From assembly GCF_004614235.1 (NCBI RefSeq), contig NZ_SPVH01000006.1, positions 992,001-1,056,000 of the forward strand: 64,000 nucleotides of DNA, written 5' to 3'. Positions 33,893 to 43,210 of the stretch are shown here, piece by piece. The stretch's first letter is position 1. The number at the start of each line of letters is the position of its first letter. The position numbers and the translations under genes were made by a program. The DNA comes from Brevundimonas intermedia. GTDB taxonomy: Bacteria; Pseudomonadota; Alphaproteobacteria; Caulobacterales; Caulobacteraceae. The notes under the pieces were generated by a model. The model did not search any database and was not told where the DNA came from. It saw nothing but the letters and a program-made list of their open reading frames with translations.

Positions 33893-35083
33893 TTGAGCCA
33901 GACAGATCTCGCGACCTACGCCGAACGGGCCGACCTGACCCTGGGCCGCCGCGTTCCCGAGCCGGCCAGCCGCACGCGGACGGCCTTTGCGCGCGACCGC
34001 GACCGGATCATCCATGCGACGGCGTTTCGGCGGCTGAAGGAGAAGACCCAGGTCTTCGTGGCGCACGAGGGCGATCATTATCGCACCCGCCTGACCCATT
34101 CGCTGGAGGTGGCGCAGATCGCGCGATCGCTGGCCCATGCGCTGAGGCTGGACGATGATCTGGCCGAGACCATCGCCCTGGCGCACGACCTGGGCCATCC
34201 GCCCTTCGCACACGCCGGCGAGGACGAGCTGGTGGTGCAGATGGCCGGGCACGGCGGCTTCGACCACAACGTCCAGAGCTTCCGCGTCGTGACCGAGCTG
34301 GAGAACCGCTATCCGCAGTTCGACGGGCTGAACCTGAGCTGGGAGACGGTCGAGGGGGTCATCAAGCACAATGGCCCGGTGGCGCACCGGCTGGACGAAC
34401 CGGCCTGGTCGGTCGTGCGGCCCTACAGGACGGGCGGGGAGGCGGGCTGGGACCTGCGGCTGGGGACGTTCGCGTCGCTGGAGGCGCAGTGCGCGGCTGT
34501 CGCCGACGACATCGCCTACAACAACCACGACGTGGACGACGGTGTGCAGGCGGGGCTGATCACCCTGCAGGATCTGGATCAGGTGCCGCTGATCGGGCCG
34601 ATGCTGGCGCAGGTGCGTCGCGACTATCCCGCCATCGACGACCGGATGCTGCGGATCGAGGCGGTGCGGCGGATGATCGGCGTCATGGTCGAGGACGTGC
34701 TGGCCGAGACGGCGCGGCGGCTGGAAGACGACCGGATCATCACGACCGAAGACGTGCGTCTGGCCAAACGGACCATGGTCGATTTCTCGCACGCCATGCA
34801 CGCGGATCTGGCGATCCTGAGGAAGTTCCTGTTCGAGCGGATGTATCGCCATTACCGCGTCAACCGCACGCGCAGCCAGGCGCGGCGGGTGCTGTCGCAA
34901 CTGTTCGAACTGTTCATGGCCGAGCCGGAGGTGATGCCGCCCGAATGGAGCACGCCCGCCATGACCAGCGACCGGACGCAGCGGGCGCGGGCTGTCTGCG
35001 ACTATATCGCCGGCATGACGGACCGTTACGCCATAGAAGTGCACCAGAAACTGTTCAGCCTCGACCTCGCCCTCGATCTGTGA
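33893..35083 (+). CDS. dgt: dGTPase-like deoxynucleoside triphosphate triphosphohydrolase
   Basis: About 396 residues from a TTG start at 33893. The HD phosphohydrolase core is clear: [20 protein letters not shown] (first His), [16 protein letters not shown] (the HD pair), then [13 protein letters not shown] (last Asp). dGTPase type 2 enzymes hydrolyse dNTPs to nucleoside and triphosphate and control dNTP pools. The open frame extends upstream without an ATG. TTG 33893, giving [14 protein letters not shown], matches the usual N-terminus; no ribosome binding site is seen, so translation may be leaderless. It is separated from SPOR by 77 nt. Confidence 0.9.
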   Translation: MSQTDLATYAERADLTLGRRVPEPASRTRTAFARDRDRIIHATAFRRLKEKTQVFVAHEGDHYRTRLTHSLEVAQIARSLAHALRLDDDLAETIALAHDLGHPPFAHAGEDELVVQMAGHGGFDHNVQSFRVVTELENRYPQFDGLNLSWETVEGVIKHNGPVAHRLDEPAWSVVRPYRTGGEAGWDLRLGTFASLEAQCAAVADDIAYNNHDVDDGVQAGLITLQDLDQVPLIGPMLAQVRRDYPAIDDRMLRIEAVRRMIGVMVEDVLAETARRLEDDRIITTEDVRLAKRTMVDFSHAMHADLAILRKFLFERMYRHYRVNRTRSQARRVLSQLFELFMAEPEVMPPEWSTPAMTSDRTQRARAVCDYIAGMTDRYAIEVHQKLFSLDLALDL

Positions 35084-35160
35084 TTCGAAAGATGCACGCG
35101 GGGGCGTAGAGTGATCGTTCGGCGCGCCGATTCGCGCCCGACAGACGGCGGAGCGCGACC

Positions 35161-35928
35161 ATGTCCTTTGATGACGAAAACAAGCCGGGCCGGGGCGCCT
35201 ACACGCCCCCGACCGATGACGACCTGCCGTTCCGTCGCAACTCCTATGACCCGCGCAACAGCCGCAACGTCGGCTCGGGCGGGGGCAAGGCGCCGCCGGT
35301 CACACTGATCATCAGCGCGGTGGTTCTGCTGCTGCTGATCGTGGCCGTGATCTTCTTCTATCGCTCGGGCATGCGGGCCTCGACCGACGCACCGCCCGCC
35401 GTGGGCCAGCCCGTCGGCGAGATGAAGACGGCGCCGCCCGTCGACGCCCAGCCGATCGATCCGGCCGAGGGGGTGCGCGTCTATCGCGACGAGGGCGAGA
35501 CGACCGACGCCCCCGTGACCTTCACCCCGCCGCCGGAAGCGCCCCAGCCGCGTCCCGCCGCGCCGCCGACCGCCGCCCCGACCGGTCAGGGTCTGCCGCC
35601 CGCCGCCACGAGGCCCGCAGCCCCCGCGCCGCGTCCGGCGACGCCTGCTCCTGCCGCGCCGGCGCCGACGGCACCGGCCGCTGCGACGGGCTCGGCCGCG
35701 GTGCAGATCGGCGCCTTCTCCTCGACCGAGATCGCCGACCGCGAATACGCCGCCGTCGCAGGCCGGTTCGGTCAGTATGCGTCGGGCGCCCAGAAGCGGG
35801 TGACCGAAGTGACCTCGTCCACCGGTTCGACCCTGTACCGCACCACCTTCTCGGGCCTGTCGCGTGAGCGGGCGGTCGCCTTCTGCAACGCGCTGAAGGC
35901 CGCCGGGCGGGACTGCATCGTTCGGTGA
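35161..35928 (+). CDS. SPOR domain membrane protein
   Basis: 255 residues. A cytoplasmic N-terminus leads to one membrane helix (VTLIISAVVLLLLIVAVIFF, about 46-67), then a long Pro/Ala-rich periplasmic linker (about 120-178) and a C-terminal SPOR domain (SAAVQIGAFSSTEIADREYA through ALKAAGRDCIVR). SPOR domains bind denuded peptidoglycan at the septum, so a division or cell-wall role is likely. The next gene, nagZ, handles recycled peptidoglycan, which fits. Confidence 0.92.
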   Translation: MSFDDENKPGRGAYTPPTDDDLPFRRNSYDPRNSRNVGSGGGKAPPVTLIISAVVLLLLIVAVIFFYRSGMRASTDAPPAVGQPVGEMKTAPPVDAQPIDPAEGVRVYRDEGETTDAPVTFTPPPEAPQPRPAAPPTAAPTGQGLPPAATRPAAPAPRPATPAPAAPAPTAPAAATGSAAVQIGAFSSTEIADREYAAVAGRFGQYASGAQKRVTEVTSSTGSTLYRTTFSGLSRERAVAFCNALKAAGRDCIVR

Positions 35929-35942
35929 CGCCATTTCACCTT

Positions 35943-36078
35943 CCGTCAACCTCGGGCCTGTCCCGAGGGCCCACCCGTCCTCATTTCGGTGGGCGGGGCG
36001 AGGGTAACGTCTGTGCGTTTCATTCAGCCGCTCTGCAGGCTGAGCCGTGGGCCCTCGGGACAAGCCCGAGGGTGACGG
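35943..36078 (+). repeat. Dispersed intergenic inverted repeat, family B, copy 2
   Basis: 136 bp bounded by CCGTCAACCTCGGGC and GCCCGAGGGTGACGG. Ends carry CCTCGGG/CCCGAGG hairpins as in the copy at 26713. It fills the SPOR-nagZ gap. The ATG of nagZ lies 10 bases beyond its right end, where AGGGGG serves as ribosome binding site. Confidence 0.85.
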
Positions 36079-36088
36079 TGAGGGGGAT

Positions 36089-37138
36089 ATGACCTCCGCC
36101 GCCATCTACGGCTGTTCGGGTCATCGGCTGACGGAGGACGAACGGGCCTTCTTCGCAGAGGCGCGGCCTTGGGGCTTCATCCTGTTTCGGCGCAACATCG
36201 ATACGCCGGACCAGGTGCGGGCGCTGACCGACGAACTTCGCGCCGCCATCGGAGACTCTGAGGCGCCAATCCTGATTGATCAGGAGGGCGGACGGGTCCA
36301 GCGGATGGGGCCGCCGCACTGGCCCAAATATCCGCCGGGGAGCGCCTATCTGAAGGCGTCGAACGATCCGATGGATGCGCGCGAAATGGCGCGGCTGGGC
36401 GCGCGGCTGATGGCGCACGACCTGAAAGAGGTCGGGATCAACGTCGATCTGCTGCCGGTGCTGGACGTGCCGGTGTCTGGCGCCCACGACATCGTCGGCG
36501 ACCGCGCCTATGGCCAGGATCCGGCGACGGTCGCCCTGCTGGGTCGGGCGGCGGCGGAAGGCTTGCTGGCGGGCGGGGTGCTGCCCTGCATCAAACATAT
36601 GCCGGGGCATGGCCGGGCCTTCTCCGACAGCCACAAGGACCTGCCGACGGTCCACGCCGATTTCGAGACGCTGGACGGCTGGGACTTTGCGCCATTCAAG
36701 GCGCTGTCGGACATGCCGCTGGCCATGACGGCGCACATCGTCTTCACCGCCGTGGACAGGAAGCGCCCGGCGACCCAGTCCAAGACCGCCGTGAAGATGA
36801 TGCGCGAGCATCTGGGCTTTTCCGGCTTGATCATGACCGACGACCTGTCGATGCAGGCGCTCAGCGGATCGCTGGGCGAGCGGGCGCATCGGTCGCTGAA
36901 GGCCGGGTGCGACGTGGTTCTGCATTGCAACGGCGACATGGCCGAGATGCAGGCGGTGGCCGAGGCGACCGGAAGGCTGAAGGGCAGGGCGAAGGCGCGG
37001 GCCGAGGCGGCGATGGCGCGGATCGTGCGCACGCCTGAACCGCTTGATCCAGTCGCGGGGCACGAACGCTTCTTCCAGGCTATGGAGGGCCGTCTGGACG
37101 TCGCCAAGGGACCGGACGTGGGGGAGGCGCAGGCATGA
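36089..37138 (+). CDS. nagZ: Beta-N-acetylhexosaminidase (GH3)
   Basis: 349 residues. LIDQEGGRVQRMGPP (near residue 67) and CIKHMPGHGRAFSDSHKDLP (near 168) are GH3 active-site segments, with the general acid His in the second. MTDDLSMQA (Asp residues 251-252) holds the nucleophile. NagZ removes GlcNAc from anhydromuropeptides during peptidoglycan recycling in the cytoplasm. An upstream in-frame extension is repeat-derived, so ATG 36089 with AGGGGG before it is used. It leads nagZ-scpA-scpB. Confidence 0.95.
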   Translation: MTSAAIYGCSGHRLTEDERAFFAEARPWGFILFRRNIDTPDQVRALTDELRAAIGDSEAPILIDQEGGRVQRMGPPHWPKYPPGSAYLKASNDPMDAREMARLGARLMAHDLKEVGINVDLLPVLDVPVSGAHDIVGDRAYGQDPATVALLGRAAAEGLLAGGVLPCIKHMPGHGRAFSDSHKDLPTVHADFETLDGWDFAPFKALSDMPLAMTAHIVFTAVDRKRPATQSKTAVKMMREHLGFSGLIMTDDLSMQALSGSLGERAHRSLKAGCDVVLHCNGDMAEMQAVAEATGRLKGRAKARAEAAMARIVRTPEPLDPVAGHERFFQAMEGRLDVAKGPDVGEAQA

Positions 37139-37192
37139 GCCACCTGGACCGTCCCGGCCTCAAGCAGCGCGAAGCGCGGTAGGCCAAGAAAG

Positions 37193-38014
37193 ATGTCCGA
37201 GTCCTTTCAGCCGAATCTGGATTTCACCGCCGTCGCCGAGGTCGAGGATCGCGAGGCCTTCGTGGTCGATCTGGACGGTTATGAGGGGCCGCTGCACGTC
37301 CTGCTGGCCCTGGCGCGGAACCAGAAGGTCGATCTGCTGAAGCTGTCGATCACCCAGTTGGCGGAACAGTATCTGGCCTTCGTGCACGAGGCGCGGCGGC
37401 GCAACTTCGCCCTGGCGGCGGACTACCTCGTGATGGCGTCGTGGCTGGCTTATCTGAAGTCGCGGCTGCTGCTGCCGCGCACCGAGAAAGACAAGGGCGA
37501 GGAGCCGCCGGCCGAGCAGATGGCCGCCGCCCTGGCCTTCCGCCTGCAGAAGCTGGAGGCCATGCGGCGCTCGGTCGAACAACTGATGGCGCGACCCCAG
37601 CTGAAGCGTGACGTCTTCACGCGCGGCGATCCTGAGGCGACGGTGATCGTGCCGTCGGACCGGATCGACGCCAGCCTGTACGAACTGATGAGCGCCTATG
37701 TGACCCAACGTCGGCGCGAGGGCGCGCGGCAGTATTCGCCGGGCCAGCGGGTCGAGGCCTTTCCGCTGGAGGCGGCGCGCGACTGGCTGCGCGAGATCAT
37801 GCCCAAACTGGCGGACTGGACCCCGCTGGACCAGGTGGCGCCGCATCGCGAAGGCGAGGAAGGCCCCAGCCAGGCCAGCTTTACGGCCTCGACCCTGTCG
37901 GCCAGTCTGGAGCTGGTGAAGGAGGGGGCGATGGACATTCGACAGACGCAGGCGTTCGCCGAGCTGTTACTGAAGCGGCGCGGGCAGGGCCAGCCGCTGG
38001 AGCTGATGGGGTGA
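37193..38014 (+). CDS. scpA: Segregation and condensation protein A
   Basis: 273 residues. FVVDLDGYEGPLHVLLALAR at residues 22-42 is the kleisin N-terminal signature that binds the SMC neck, and LLKLSITQLAEQYLAFVHEA follows. ScpA is the kleisin of the SMC-ScpA-ScpB condensin and closes the ring that organises newly replicated DNA. The start at 37193 has AAGAAAG just before. It lies 54 nt after nagZ and is separated from scpB by a repeat. Confidence 0.95.
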   Translation: MSESFQPNLDFTAVAEVEDREAFVVDLDGYEGPLHVLLALARNQKVDLLKLSITQLAEQYLAFVHEARRRNFALAADYLVMASWLAYLKSRLLLPRTEKDKGEEPPAEQMAAALAFRLQKLEAMRRSVEQLMARPQLKRDVFTRGDPEATVIVPSDRIDASLYELMSAYVTQRRREGARQYSPGQRVEAFPLEAARDWLREIMPKLADWTPLDQVAPHREGEEGPSQASFTASTLSASLELVKEGAMDIRQTQAFAELLLKRRGQGQPLELMG

Positions 38015-38032
38015 GGGTCTTTCTCTCTCTTT

Positions 38033-38141
38033 CCGTCATCCTAGGGCTTGTCCCTAGGATCCGGACTCCCGGTGTCTGGCAAGGACGCACTCTCGGAAAC
38101 ACCGGGAGTCTGGATCCTCGCCACAAGGGCGAGGATGACGG
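38033..38141 (+). repeat. Dispersed inverted repeat, family B variant with two GANTC sites, copy 3
   Basis: 109 bp bounded by CCGTCATCCT (38033-38042) and AGGATGACGG (38132-38141). Inside are a 9-bp hairpin (38038-38060) and a perfect 12-bp inverted repeat, GACTCCCGGTGT at 38064-38075 against ACACCGGGAGTC at 38099-38110. Each inner arm carries a GANTC site (GACTC at 38064, GAGTC at 38106), the CcrM target. It resembles the GANTC-associated long intergenic repeats known from Caulobacter. Confidence 0.87.
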
Positions 38142-38161
38142 TCATATGGCGGGGGAAAACC

Positions 38162-38833
38162 ATGTCTGACCTTTCCTTCCAGCCGGACGAGGCCGAGATC
38201 GAACGGCGGGTCGAGGCCTTGCTGTTCGCCGCCGCCGGGCCGCTGACCGCCGCTGAAATCGCCGCCCGTCTGCCCGAGAACTGCAACGTCGCGCGCGCCA
38301 TATCAGGTCTGCGCGCCCGCTATGAGGGGCGGGGGGTGGAGCTGGAGTGCGTCGCCGACCGCTGGCGGTTCCGCACCGCGCCGGACCTGGCCTTCATGAT
38401 GACGCAGGAGCGCGAGGAGCCGCGTCGCTTGTCTAGGGCCGCGCTGGAGACCCTGGCCATCATCGCCTACCACCAGCCCGTCACCCGCGCCGAGATCGAA
38501 AGCGTGCGCGGCGTCAGCATCTCCAAGGGGACGCTGGACCTGCTGCTGGAGATGGGGTTCGTGCGGTTGCGGGGGCGCAGGCGCACGCCGGGTCGGCCCG
38601 TGACCTATGCGACGACGGATCGGTTCTTGGAGCATTTCGGCCTGGCGACCCTGTACGACCTGCCCGGCGTGCAGGAGATGAAGGCGGCGGGCCTGCTGGA
38701 CCTGTCGCTGCCGGTCGGGTTCGAGGTGCCGGACCCCAGCCGCGCGTCGGAGGCCGACGACGAGGACGGCAGTCTGCCTCTCGACGACGAGGCGCCCGAG
38801 TTCGCCCAGGATTTCGTCGGCGAGACACGCTGA
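38162..38833 (+). CDS. scpB: Segregation and condensation protein B
   Basis: 223 residues. EIERRVEALLFAAAGPLTAA (first winged helix) and RLSRAALETLAIIAYHQPVTRAEIESVRGV (second) are characteristic of ScpB, the dimer that binds ScpA. An acidic C-terminal tail follows residue 190. ATG 38162 is chosen because the upstream in-frame extension is repeat sequence. It ends nagZ-scpA-scpB; the tatABC genes that often follow in alphaproteobacteria are absent here. Confidence 0.95.
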   Translation: MSDLSFQPDEAEIERRVEALLFAAAGPLTAAEIAARLPENCNVARAISGLRARYEGRGVELECVADRWRFRTAPDLAFMMTQEREEPRRLSRAALETLAIIAYHQPVTRAEIESVRGVSISKGTLDLLLEMGFVRLRGRRRTPGRPVTYATTDRFLEHFGLATLYDLPGVQEMKAAGLLDLSLPVGFEVPDPSRASEADDEDGSLPLDDEAPEFAQDFVGETR

Positions 38834-38884
38834 CGCTAAGTCACGTTCACGCAGTTTTAGTCAGCGCCGGCTAAGCTGAACTTT

Positions 38885-40489
38885 ATGAGTGGCGTGACAT
38901 CGAAAACGGGTTGGCGGGCATGGAGCACGTTCAGGATCGCGGTGATCCTGATGCTGTCGTCCATCATCGGCATGGCTGGCGTTCTTGGTATGGTCAGCCA
39001 AGGCATCGATGCGCACCAGGCCCGCAAGGAAGAGGCGCTGGTGCAGCTGCGCCTGACGCGGGCGCTGGAAATCATCGGCGAGAACCTGACCACGGCATCG
39101 GTCTGGGACGAGGCGGTCGATCACATGGCGACGGGCGACGTGCCCTGGTACGATCGCACCATGGGCGCCTTCTACGCCGTCCAGCACAAGCACCATTTCA
39201 CCCTGGGCTATGACGCGACGGGTCGGCTGTTCCGCATCAGCACCGAGACCCGACCGGCCAGCGCCGAAGCCGGCGATCCATTCGCGCGCGCTGCCCACCC
39301 CTTGGTCGATCGGTTGCGCGCAGAAGCGTTGGCGCGTGATCGTTCGCTAAAGGCGGACGCCGCCGTTCGTCTGAAGTCGGCCTTCGTGCAGGTGGGCGAT
39401 GCCGTCTATGTGCTGGGCGCGTCCACAGTCGTGCGTCACACGGCGATGGGGCCGACGCCGGCGTCTGACCCGGTGGTCGCGTCGTTCAAACCCTTCCTAA
39501 GTGAGTTGGACATACTCCGCACCCGACTGGCGCTGGACCGCATCCATCTCCAACCCGGCGACGCCGCGCCGCCCCCCGGAATGATCGGCGTCGATGTGCG
39601 CGACGCCGGCGGCGCCCTGTTGGGCCGCGTCGTCTGGGCGCCGGAACGTCCGGGCTATCAGATCCTGACGCGGGCCGGGCCTTTGCTGCTGCTGCTGATC
39701 GTCGTGCTGATCGTGGGCGCGGCGTCCCTGTTCTGGAATACGACCGCCGACGTGCGCCGCCTGCGCGCGTCGGAGGCGGCCCTGTCGGCGGCGTTGGAGC
39801 GGGCCGAGGCCGCGAACCAGGCCAAGACCCGGTTCCTGTCGAACGTCAGCCACGAACTGCGCACGCCCCTGAACGGGGTGTTGGGCATGGCCGAGGTGAT
39901 CGGGGCGGACCTGGTCACGCCGCAGCAGCGCGACAGGCTGGAAATCCTGAAGGCGTCGGGGCGCCAGCAGCTGAGGCTGGTCGAGGAGTTGCTGGACGTG
40001 GTGCGGCTGCGCGACGGGGCGGTGACGCTGGAGACCCGGCCGTTCCGGCCCGACAATCTGCTGCGACGTGTCGCCAATGATTTCAGCGGCGCGGCGCAGG
40101 CCAAGGGCTTGAAGATCGATGTCGAGGCCGCCGAGGGCGAATGGCTGGGCGATCCGGTCCATGTCGAGAAGCTGATGGCGGCGCTGAGCGACAACGCCGT
40201 GCGCTTCACCCGGACAGGCCAGATCACTCTGCGGGCCGTCGCCGGCGATCAACTGGTGCTGGAGGTCGAGGACACCGGCCCCGGCATGGAGCCCGCCGAG
40301 GCGGCGCGCCTGTTCGAGGCCTTCACCCAGGGCGACGAGAGCAGCACGCGCACCGCAGAGGGCCTGGGTCTGGGGCTGACGGCGGCGCATGGCCTGGCCG
40401 CGCTGATGGGCGGCAAGATCGAGGTCGTGACCGCGCCCGGCGTGGGCAGCACCTTCCGCGTCGCCTTGCCCTTGCAGGCGGTGGCCTAA
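38885..40489 (+). CDS. CHASE4-like membrane sensor histidine kinase
   Basis: 534 residues. One helix near 17-38 ([20 protein letters not shown]) and a second near 262-282 ([18 protein letters not shown]) flank a periplasmic CHASE4-like domain ([20 protein letters not shown]). A coiled coil leads to HisKA with H-box [20 protein letters not shown] (near 320) and a full HATPase: N box [11 protein letters not shown]1 [10 protein letters not shown]2 [12 protein letters not shown]. No receiver domain and no adjacent response regulator are present, so it is an orphan kinase. The signal is unknown. Confidence 0.92.
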   Translation: MSGVTSKTGWRAWSTFRIAVILMLSSIIGMAGVLGMVSQGIDAHQARKEEALVQLRLTRALEIIGENLTTASVWDEAVDHMATGDVPWYDRTMGAFYAVQHKHHFTLGYDATGRLFRISTETRPASAEAGDPFARAAHPLVDRLRAEALARDRSLKADAAVRLKSAFVQVGDAVYVLGASTVVRHTAMGPTPASDPVVASFKPFLSELDILRTRLALDRIHLQPGDAAPPPGMIGVDVRDAGGALLGRVVWAPERPGYQILTRAGPLLLLLIVVLIVGAASLFWNTTADVRRLRASEAALSAALERAEAANQAKTRFLSNVSHELRTPLNGVLGMAEVIGADLVTPQQRDRLEILKASGRQQLRLVEELLDVVRLRDGAVTLETRPFRPDNLLRRVANDFSGAAQAKGLKIDVEAAEGEWLGDPVHVEKLMAALSDNAVRFTRTGQITLRAVAGDQLVLEVEDTGPGMEPAEAARLFEAFTQGDESSTRTAEGLGLGLTAAHGLAALMGGKIEVVTAPGVGSTFRVALPLQAVA

Positions 40490-41457
40490 GCCGTCAGCAG
40501 ACGCGGCAGTTTGAAGGTCACCGTCTCGCGGGCGCCGCCGTCCTCGGTCACCGTGGCGTCGAACCGGGCGCGGATGGCGTCCACCAGGCCCTCGATCAGC
40601 GGCTCGGGCGCAGAGGCCCCGGCGGTGACGCCGACGGTCTGGACACCGTCGAACCAGGTCCAGTCCACCTGGGACGCATCGTCCACCAGATAGGCGGCGC
40701 CGGCGCCGGCGCGCATCGCCACCTCGACCAGCCGCACCGAGTTGGACGAGTTCTTGGACCCCACGACCAGCACCAGCTCGCAGCCCTCGCCCAGCGCCTT
40801 GACCGCGTCCTGGCGGTTGGTGGTGGCGTAGCAGATGTCTTCCTTGTGCGGATCGGGCAGTTCGGGGAAGCGGCGCTTCAGCACCTTCAGTATGCCCGCC
40901 GTATCGTCGACCGACAGGGTGGTCTGGGTCGCATAGGCCAGGGAGGCGTCGCCGGGGCGTTCGAACGATTCGGCGTCGGCCTCGGTCTCGACCAGGCTGA
41001 TGGCGCCCTGCGGCAGCTGGCCCAGGGTGCCGACCACCTCGGGGTGGCCCGCATGGCCGATCAGGATGATGTGCTTGCCTGCGGCGTGATGGCGCTCGGC
41101 CTCGACATGGACCTTGGACACCAGGGGGCAGGTGGCGTCCAGGAACACCAGCTCGCGCGCCCGGGCGGTGGCGGGCACCGACTTGGGCACGCCGTGGGCC
41201 GAGAAGACGACCGGGCGGTCGTCGGGGCATTCGTCCAGTTCCTTGACGAAGACCGCGCCCATGGCCTTCAGACGCTCGACGACGTGGCGGTTGTGAACGA
41301 TCTCGTGGCGCACATAGACGGGGGCGCCGAACTTCTCGATGGCCCGCTCGACGATCTGGATCGCCCGGTCTACCCCGGCGCAAAAGCCGCGCGGCGTCGC
41401 CAACCTCACCGAAATCGGGCGAAGCGGAGCGGCGGGGGGAGGAACATGCGCATTCAT
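40486..41457 (-). CDS. ispH: 4-hydroxy-3-methylbut-2-enyl diphosphate reductase
   Basis: 323 residues. IspH makes IPP and DMAPP at the last step of the MEP isoprenoid pathway, using a [4Fe-4S] cluster. The three ligands are Cys26 ([10 protein letters not shown]), Cys110 ([10 protein letters not shown]) and Cys209 ([11 protein letters not shown]). The catalytic EEA-like region and GxKNSSNS ([10 protein letters not shown]) substrate loop are present. It is convergent with the sensor kinase, overlapping by 4 nt at the ends. Confidence 0.96.
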   Translation of the reverse strand: MNAHVPPPAAPLRPISVRLATPRGFCAGVDRAIQIVERAIEKFGAPVYVRHEIVHNRHVVERLKAMGAVFVKELDECPDDRPVVFSAHGVPKSVPATARARELVFLDATCPLVSKVHVEAERHHAAGKHIILIGHAGHPEVVGTLGQLPQGAISLVETEADAESFERPGDASLAYATQTTLSVDDTAGILKVLKRRFPELPDPHKEDICYATTNRQDAVKALGEGCELVLVVGSKNSSNSVRLVEVAMRAGAGAAYLVDDASQVDWTWFDGVQTVGVTAGASAPEPLIEGLVDAIRARFDATVTEDGGARETVTFKLPRLLTA

Positions 41458-41613
41458 GGCCGTGAACCTAGTCGTTTGCGGCGCTGATCGCCATCGGACC
41501 CGTGTCGCGACGGGCGGGATTCTGTCGCCGTGAACAGCGGCGCATCGTCACGGCTTGTCCACAGGCGAGGAAAGTCGAAATTCTACAACGGTTTAGAGCG
41601 TGGTCACGACGCC

Positions 41614-41641
41614 TTGACCTATCGGCCGCTCACGATTAGTT
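41614..41641 (+). promoter_or_regulatory. Likely promoter of the atp F0 operon
   Basis: TTGACC (41614-41619) and TTAGTT (41636-41641) are 16 bases apart. The -10 region reads GATTAGTT, close to the Caulobacter housekeeping form GCTANAWC. About 65 bases of leader would precede atpI. The rest of the 250-bp spacer after ispH holds nothing else clear. Confidence 0.4.
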
Positions 41642-41707
41642 TCCGCGCCGAATTCAGACCCGTTCGGACGCACCGTCCGGACGCTGAGCGCACAGGTCCT
41701 ATCCCCC

Positions 41708-42067
41708 ATGCCGGAATCGCGCGAAGAGGCGATCAAACGCCTCCAAGACAGCGCATCCGCATTGGAGGCGCGGACGACGGCGGAGAAATCCGCCGAGCTG
41801 ACCGGCCATCAGGTGTCGGGTCAGGCCTACAAGATCATCGCCGAGCTTCTCGGCGGCGTCCTGGTGGGTCTGGCGTTCGGGGCGATCGCGGATTGGGTCC
41901 TTGGGATCCGCCCGTGGGGTTTGATCGGCGGGGTCCTTCTGGGCTTCGCCTTGTCGATTTACATGGCGCGTCGCACAGCCAACCGGCTGATGGCGCAGGC
42001 AAAGGCGTTGGGAACGTCGGCTCCGGCCGAACCCTACGTCGAGGCCGACGAAGACGGGGAACGATAG
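41708..42067 (+). CDS. atpI: ATP synthase protein I (AtpI/AtpZ family)
   Basis: 119 residues. A helical cytoplasmic N-terminus is followed by two membrane helices: IAELLGGVLVGLAFGAIADW and PWGLIGGVLLGFALSIYMAR, with a polar acidic tail. This layout is typical of AtpI, which helps assemble the subunit c ring or carries ions. It heads the F0 operon, 6 nt before atpB. Confidence 0.9.
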   Translation: MPESREEAIKRLQDSASALEARTTAEKSAELTGHQVSGQAYKIIAELLGGVLVGLAFGAIADWVLGIRPWGLIGGVLLGFALSIYMARRTANRLMAQAKALGTSAPAEPYVEADEDGER

Positions 42068-42073
42068 GGCTTC

Positions 42074-42859
42074 ATGGCCGATCCGATTCATCAGTTTCAG
42101 ATTCAGAAGGTCATCGACCTTCCTGACGTGACCCTGCCTGTTCTGGGCGTGGTCGATCTGGCGATCACCAATTCGCACATCGCCATGACGGCCGCTTTCG
42201 TGGTGATCGTCGGCTTCCTGGCGGCCGTGACGTCGAACGCCAAGATCGTGCCGGGCCGCCTGCAGTCGGCGGGCGAGGGCATGTTCGGCCTGATCGACAA
42301 CCTGGCCGATTCCATCATCGGTCACGAAGGCCGCAAATATTTCCCGTTCGTCTTCACCCTGTTCACGCTGATCCTGGGCATGAACATCCTGGGTCTGTTC
42401 CTGACCTTCACGGCGACGTCGCAGCTGGCCATCACGGTCACCTTCGCCCTGATCACCTTCGGTCTGGTGCTGGTGGTCGGCTTCGCCAAGAACGGCCTGG
42501 GCTTCTTCAAGCTGTTCTGGCCCATGGGCGCGCCGCTGGCGCTGCGCCCCGTCGTCGGCCTGATCGAGTTCGTCTCCTTCCTGCTCCGTCCGGTCACCCT
42601 GGCGCTTCGTCTGTTCGGCAACATGCTGGGCGGTCACGTCGCGCTGAAAATCTTCGCCGGCTTCGTGGTGTCGCTGGGCATGCTGGGCCTGAGCGGCGGC
42701 ATCGGTCTGCTGGCCTTCCCGGTCGCGGCCCTATCGCTGGGCATGGTCGTCGCCCTGACCGCGCTGGAGTTCCTCGTGGCCTTCCTCCAGGCCTTCGTCT
42801 TCGCCGTTCTGGCCTGCATCTATCTGAATGATGTGGTCAACCTGGACCACGCCCACTAA
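42074..42859 (+). CDS. atpB: F0F1 ATP synthase subunit a
   Basis: 261 residues with five or six membrane helices. VTLALRLFGNMLGGHVALKI carries the essential Arg that faces the c-ring carboxylate. LEFLVAFLQAFVFAVLACIYL is the conserved last helix. Subunit a forms the proton half-channels. It is 6 nt after atpI and 58 nt before atpE. Confidence 0.96.
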   Translation: MADPIHQFQIQKVIDLPDVTLPVLGVVDLAITNSHIAMTAAFVVIVGFLAAVTSNAKIVPGRLQSAGEGMFGLIDNLADSIIGHEGRKYFPFVFTLFTLILGMNILGLFLTFTATSQLAITVTFALITFGLVLVVGFAKNGLGFFKLFWPMGAPLALRPVVGLIEFVSFLLRPVTLALRLFGNMLGGHVALKIFAGFVVSLGMLGLSGGIGLLAFPVAALSLGMVVALTALEFLVAFLQAFVFAVLACIYLNDVVNLDHAH

Positions 42860-42917
42860 AGGGCCGGACCAGTCTCTTCACCCCAACCACCAACGACTTT
42901 AATCTAGGAATACAATC

Positions 42918-43142
42918 ATGGACGCTGAAGCCGCGAAATACATCGGCGCTGGTCTCGCCACCCTCGGCATGATCGGTTCGGCCCTGGGCGTGGGCAACAT
43001 CTTCGGTCAGTTCCTGGCCGGCGCCCTGCGCAACCCGTCGGCCGCCGCCGGCCAAGTCGGCAACCTGTTCGTCGGCGCCGCTCTGGCCGAAGCCCTGGGC
43101 ATCCTGGCCTTCGTGCTCGGCATCCTGATGATCTTCGGCTGA
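42918..43142 (+). CDS. atpE: F0F1 ATP synthase subunit c
   Basis: 74 residues, two-helix hairpin proteolipid. Helix 1 is [19 protein letters not shown]; the polar loop includes the RNPSA motif; helix 2 is [20 protein letters not shown] with the proton-binding Glu in AEALG. A run of these forms the rotor ring. AATCTAGGAA precedes the start as ribosome binding site. Confidence 0.96.
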   Translation: MDAEAAKYIGAGLATLGMIGSALGVGNIFGQFLAGALRNPSAAAGQVGNLFVGAALAEALGILAFVLGILMIFG

Positions 43143-43210
43143 TATCAGCCGATTACGGCGCGCGGGGTTCGCCCGCGCGCCGCTTCATCTGATCCTGCAG
43201 TAGACGGTTC

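Noticed and set aside
38015..38161. Possible CRISPR-like repeats
   Set aside because: The repeats here are inverted, not direct, with no regularly spaced spacers and no cas genes in the window.
41555..41563. A TTGTCCACA sequence similar to a DnaA box
   Set aside because: There is a single box only, with no cluster, AT-rich unwinding region or origin-linked genes, so it does not support an origin.
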